Origin: Streptomyces cinereus
GTDB lineage: Bacteria > Pseudomonadota > Gammaproteobacteria > Pseudomonadales > Moraxellaceae
Direction of reading: 5' to 3'
Assembly: GCA_014647715.1 (NCBI GenBank)
Contig: BMPS01000001.1
Location: 211,645-275,644 of the forward strand
Length of the DNA: 64,000 nucleotides
The position numbers and the translations under genes were made by a program. The notes under the pieces are model-generated. The model did no database searches and was not told the DNA's origin. It saw nothing but the letters and a program-made list of their open reading frames with translations. Shown here piece after piece: positions 63,623 through 64,000 of the stretch (position 1 is its first letter; the number at the start of each line of letters is the position of its first letter).

Positions 63623-63874
63623 TTAAGGGATAAATTCTGGGATAGTATAATTTTGAGCAGTTCTCTTTAGCAATTTTATCATGTCTAAATTAATTAAACT
63701 GTTATCTAATCTAATATATGTATCTGCTTGAATGAAATAATAGTTATTTATCGATGTACGAAAATACAGGTGGATTGCTTTTACATCTTGCCATTTTGCG
63801 TACTCAGTTTTATGACGGTTAAAAACTTTGATACCAAAGTCGTCTAGCACGATATAAGGTTGATTTTTATAAAG
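63623..63874 (-). pseudogene. Hypothetical protein gene truncated at its 5' end by an insertion sequence
   Basis: A GTG at 63850 opens 75 residues, but coding-like sequence continues upstream (LYKNQPYIV) and stops at a TAA at 63875-63877, at the point where the IS-like sequence begins. So the original N-terminus is lost. The remaining part has an alternating hydrophobic pattern (VLDDFGIKVFNRHKTEYAKWQDVKAIHLYFR) that resembles the STM3941 small-protein family; function unknown. It is 15 bases upstream of ubiJ on the same strand. Confidence 0.55.
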
Positions 63875-64000
63875 TTAGGACTTACGCAAAAAGCATAAAA
63901 TTTTGCGAAAGCGGATAAAAATATAGTAGCATAAAGAGATGAAGAAAAAAGCTATCACCCGCTTAGACTACTGTCAATATTTACTGGTAAGCCAAACCAA
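63875..64000 (+). mobile_element. Left end of an insertion sequence (possibly IS701-like)
   Basis: From about 63875 the sequence changes character: a GTTAGGACTTACGC stretch of the kind seen at IS termini, an AT-rich leader, then a start codon at 63939. The right end is outside the window, so the inverted repeats and target duplication cannot be checked. Confidence 0.6.
63939..64000 (+). CDS. Transposase, N-terminal fragment cut by the window edge
   Basis: Twenty complete codons visible: MKKKAITRLDYCQYLLVSQT. The start resembles transposases of IS701-type elements (DYCQYLL is a typical opening), but only the first residues are seen, so the family is a guess. An AAAGAG lies upstream of the ATG. 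The gene continues beyond base 64000. Confidence 0.55.
   Translation, partial: MKKKAITRLDYCQYLLVSQT

Noticed and set aside
1..64000. tRNA, rRNA, CRISPR array, prophage or secretion-system cluster
   Set aside because: None of the intergenic gaps shows a T-loop sequence, regularly spaced repeats, or phage-type genes.

Overview
The window is a chromosomal segment of a gammaproteobacterium, most likely of the family Moraxellaceae (Moraxella/Psychrobacter/Acinetobacter relatives). This rests on gene content and order: bamD divergent from rluD, an exbB-exbD-msbA-lpxK-kdsB block, a pheA-hisC-tyrA/aroA aromatic operon with a fused TyrA-AroA protein, rubredoxin paired with rubredoxin reductase, a CysB-type regulator and a PilR regulator. 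Base composition looks AT-leaning (judged by eye, not counted). Many proteins carry longer low-complexity extensions than their E. coli counterparts (BamD, RluD, SthA, ParB, FolB, AceE). No rRNA, tRNA, prophage, plasmid gene or CRISPR array was seen. Almost everything is core metabolism. Mobile or decaying DNA is limited to an insertion sequence entering at the right edge and a short hicB-like remnant near 9.1 kb.

Layout. 0-4.1 kb: partial rluD, then bamD and dnaG. 4.1-8.8 kb: a leftward group, ampG-prmC-ThiF/MoeB-like E1 enzyme-ABC1 kinase. 8.8-11.3 kb: hicB-like remnant, cysB-like regulator, flavin-dependent oxidoreductase. 11.4-16.2 kb: leftward envelope cluster exbB-exbD-msbA-lpxK-kdsB (energy transduction, lipid A flipping and phosphorylation, Kdo activation). 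16.3-20.8 kb: sthA-rsmG-parA-parB. 20.9-24.6 kb: divergent ppsR/ppsA. 24.7-33.7 kb: leftward gyrA, a glutathione transferase, aceE and aceF. 34-41.7 kb: lipoprotein esterase, pssA, rlmJ, a 2OG-Fe(II) oxygenase, an ArgO-type exporter, dapE, iscX and a thioesterase. 41.8-46 kb: three-gene proton-translocating transhydrogenase (pntAA-pntAB-pntB) and RNase Z. 46.3-50.6 kb: Kazal-like lipoprotein, pilR, folK-folB-rarD. 50.7-57.4 kb: aromatic amino acid operon and transaldolase. 57.5-64 kb: apt, rubA-rubB, an alpha/beta hydrolase, ubiB-ubiJ, a gene broken by an IS, and the start of the IS transposase.

How the genes work together. Central carbon flux is well represented (PpsA with its regulator, pyruvate dehydrogenase E1/E2, transaldolase). 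NADPH/NADH balance is covered by both the soluble (SthA) and membrane-bound (Pnt) transhydrogenases. The aromatic block converts chorismate to Phe/Tyr precursors. UbiJ and UbiB serve ubiquinone synthesis.

The most unusual signal is a short dispersed DNA word, GCTTAGGCTATTT. Six near-identical copies lie in unrelated genes and gaps, always on the same strand; inside genes it is read as the peptide Asn-Ser-Leu-Ser. Its function is unknown; an uptake-signal or small dispersed repeat role is possible. I did not find a convincing new multi-gene system.
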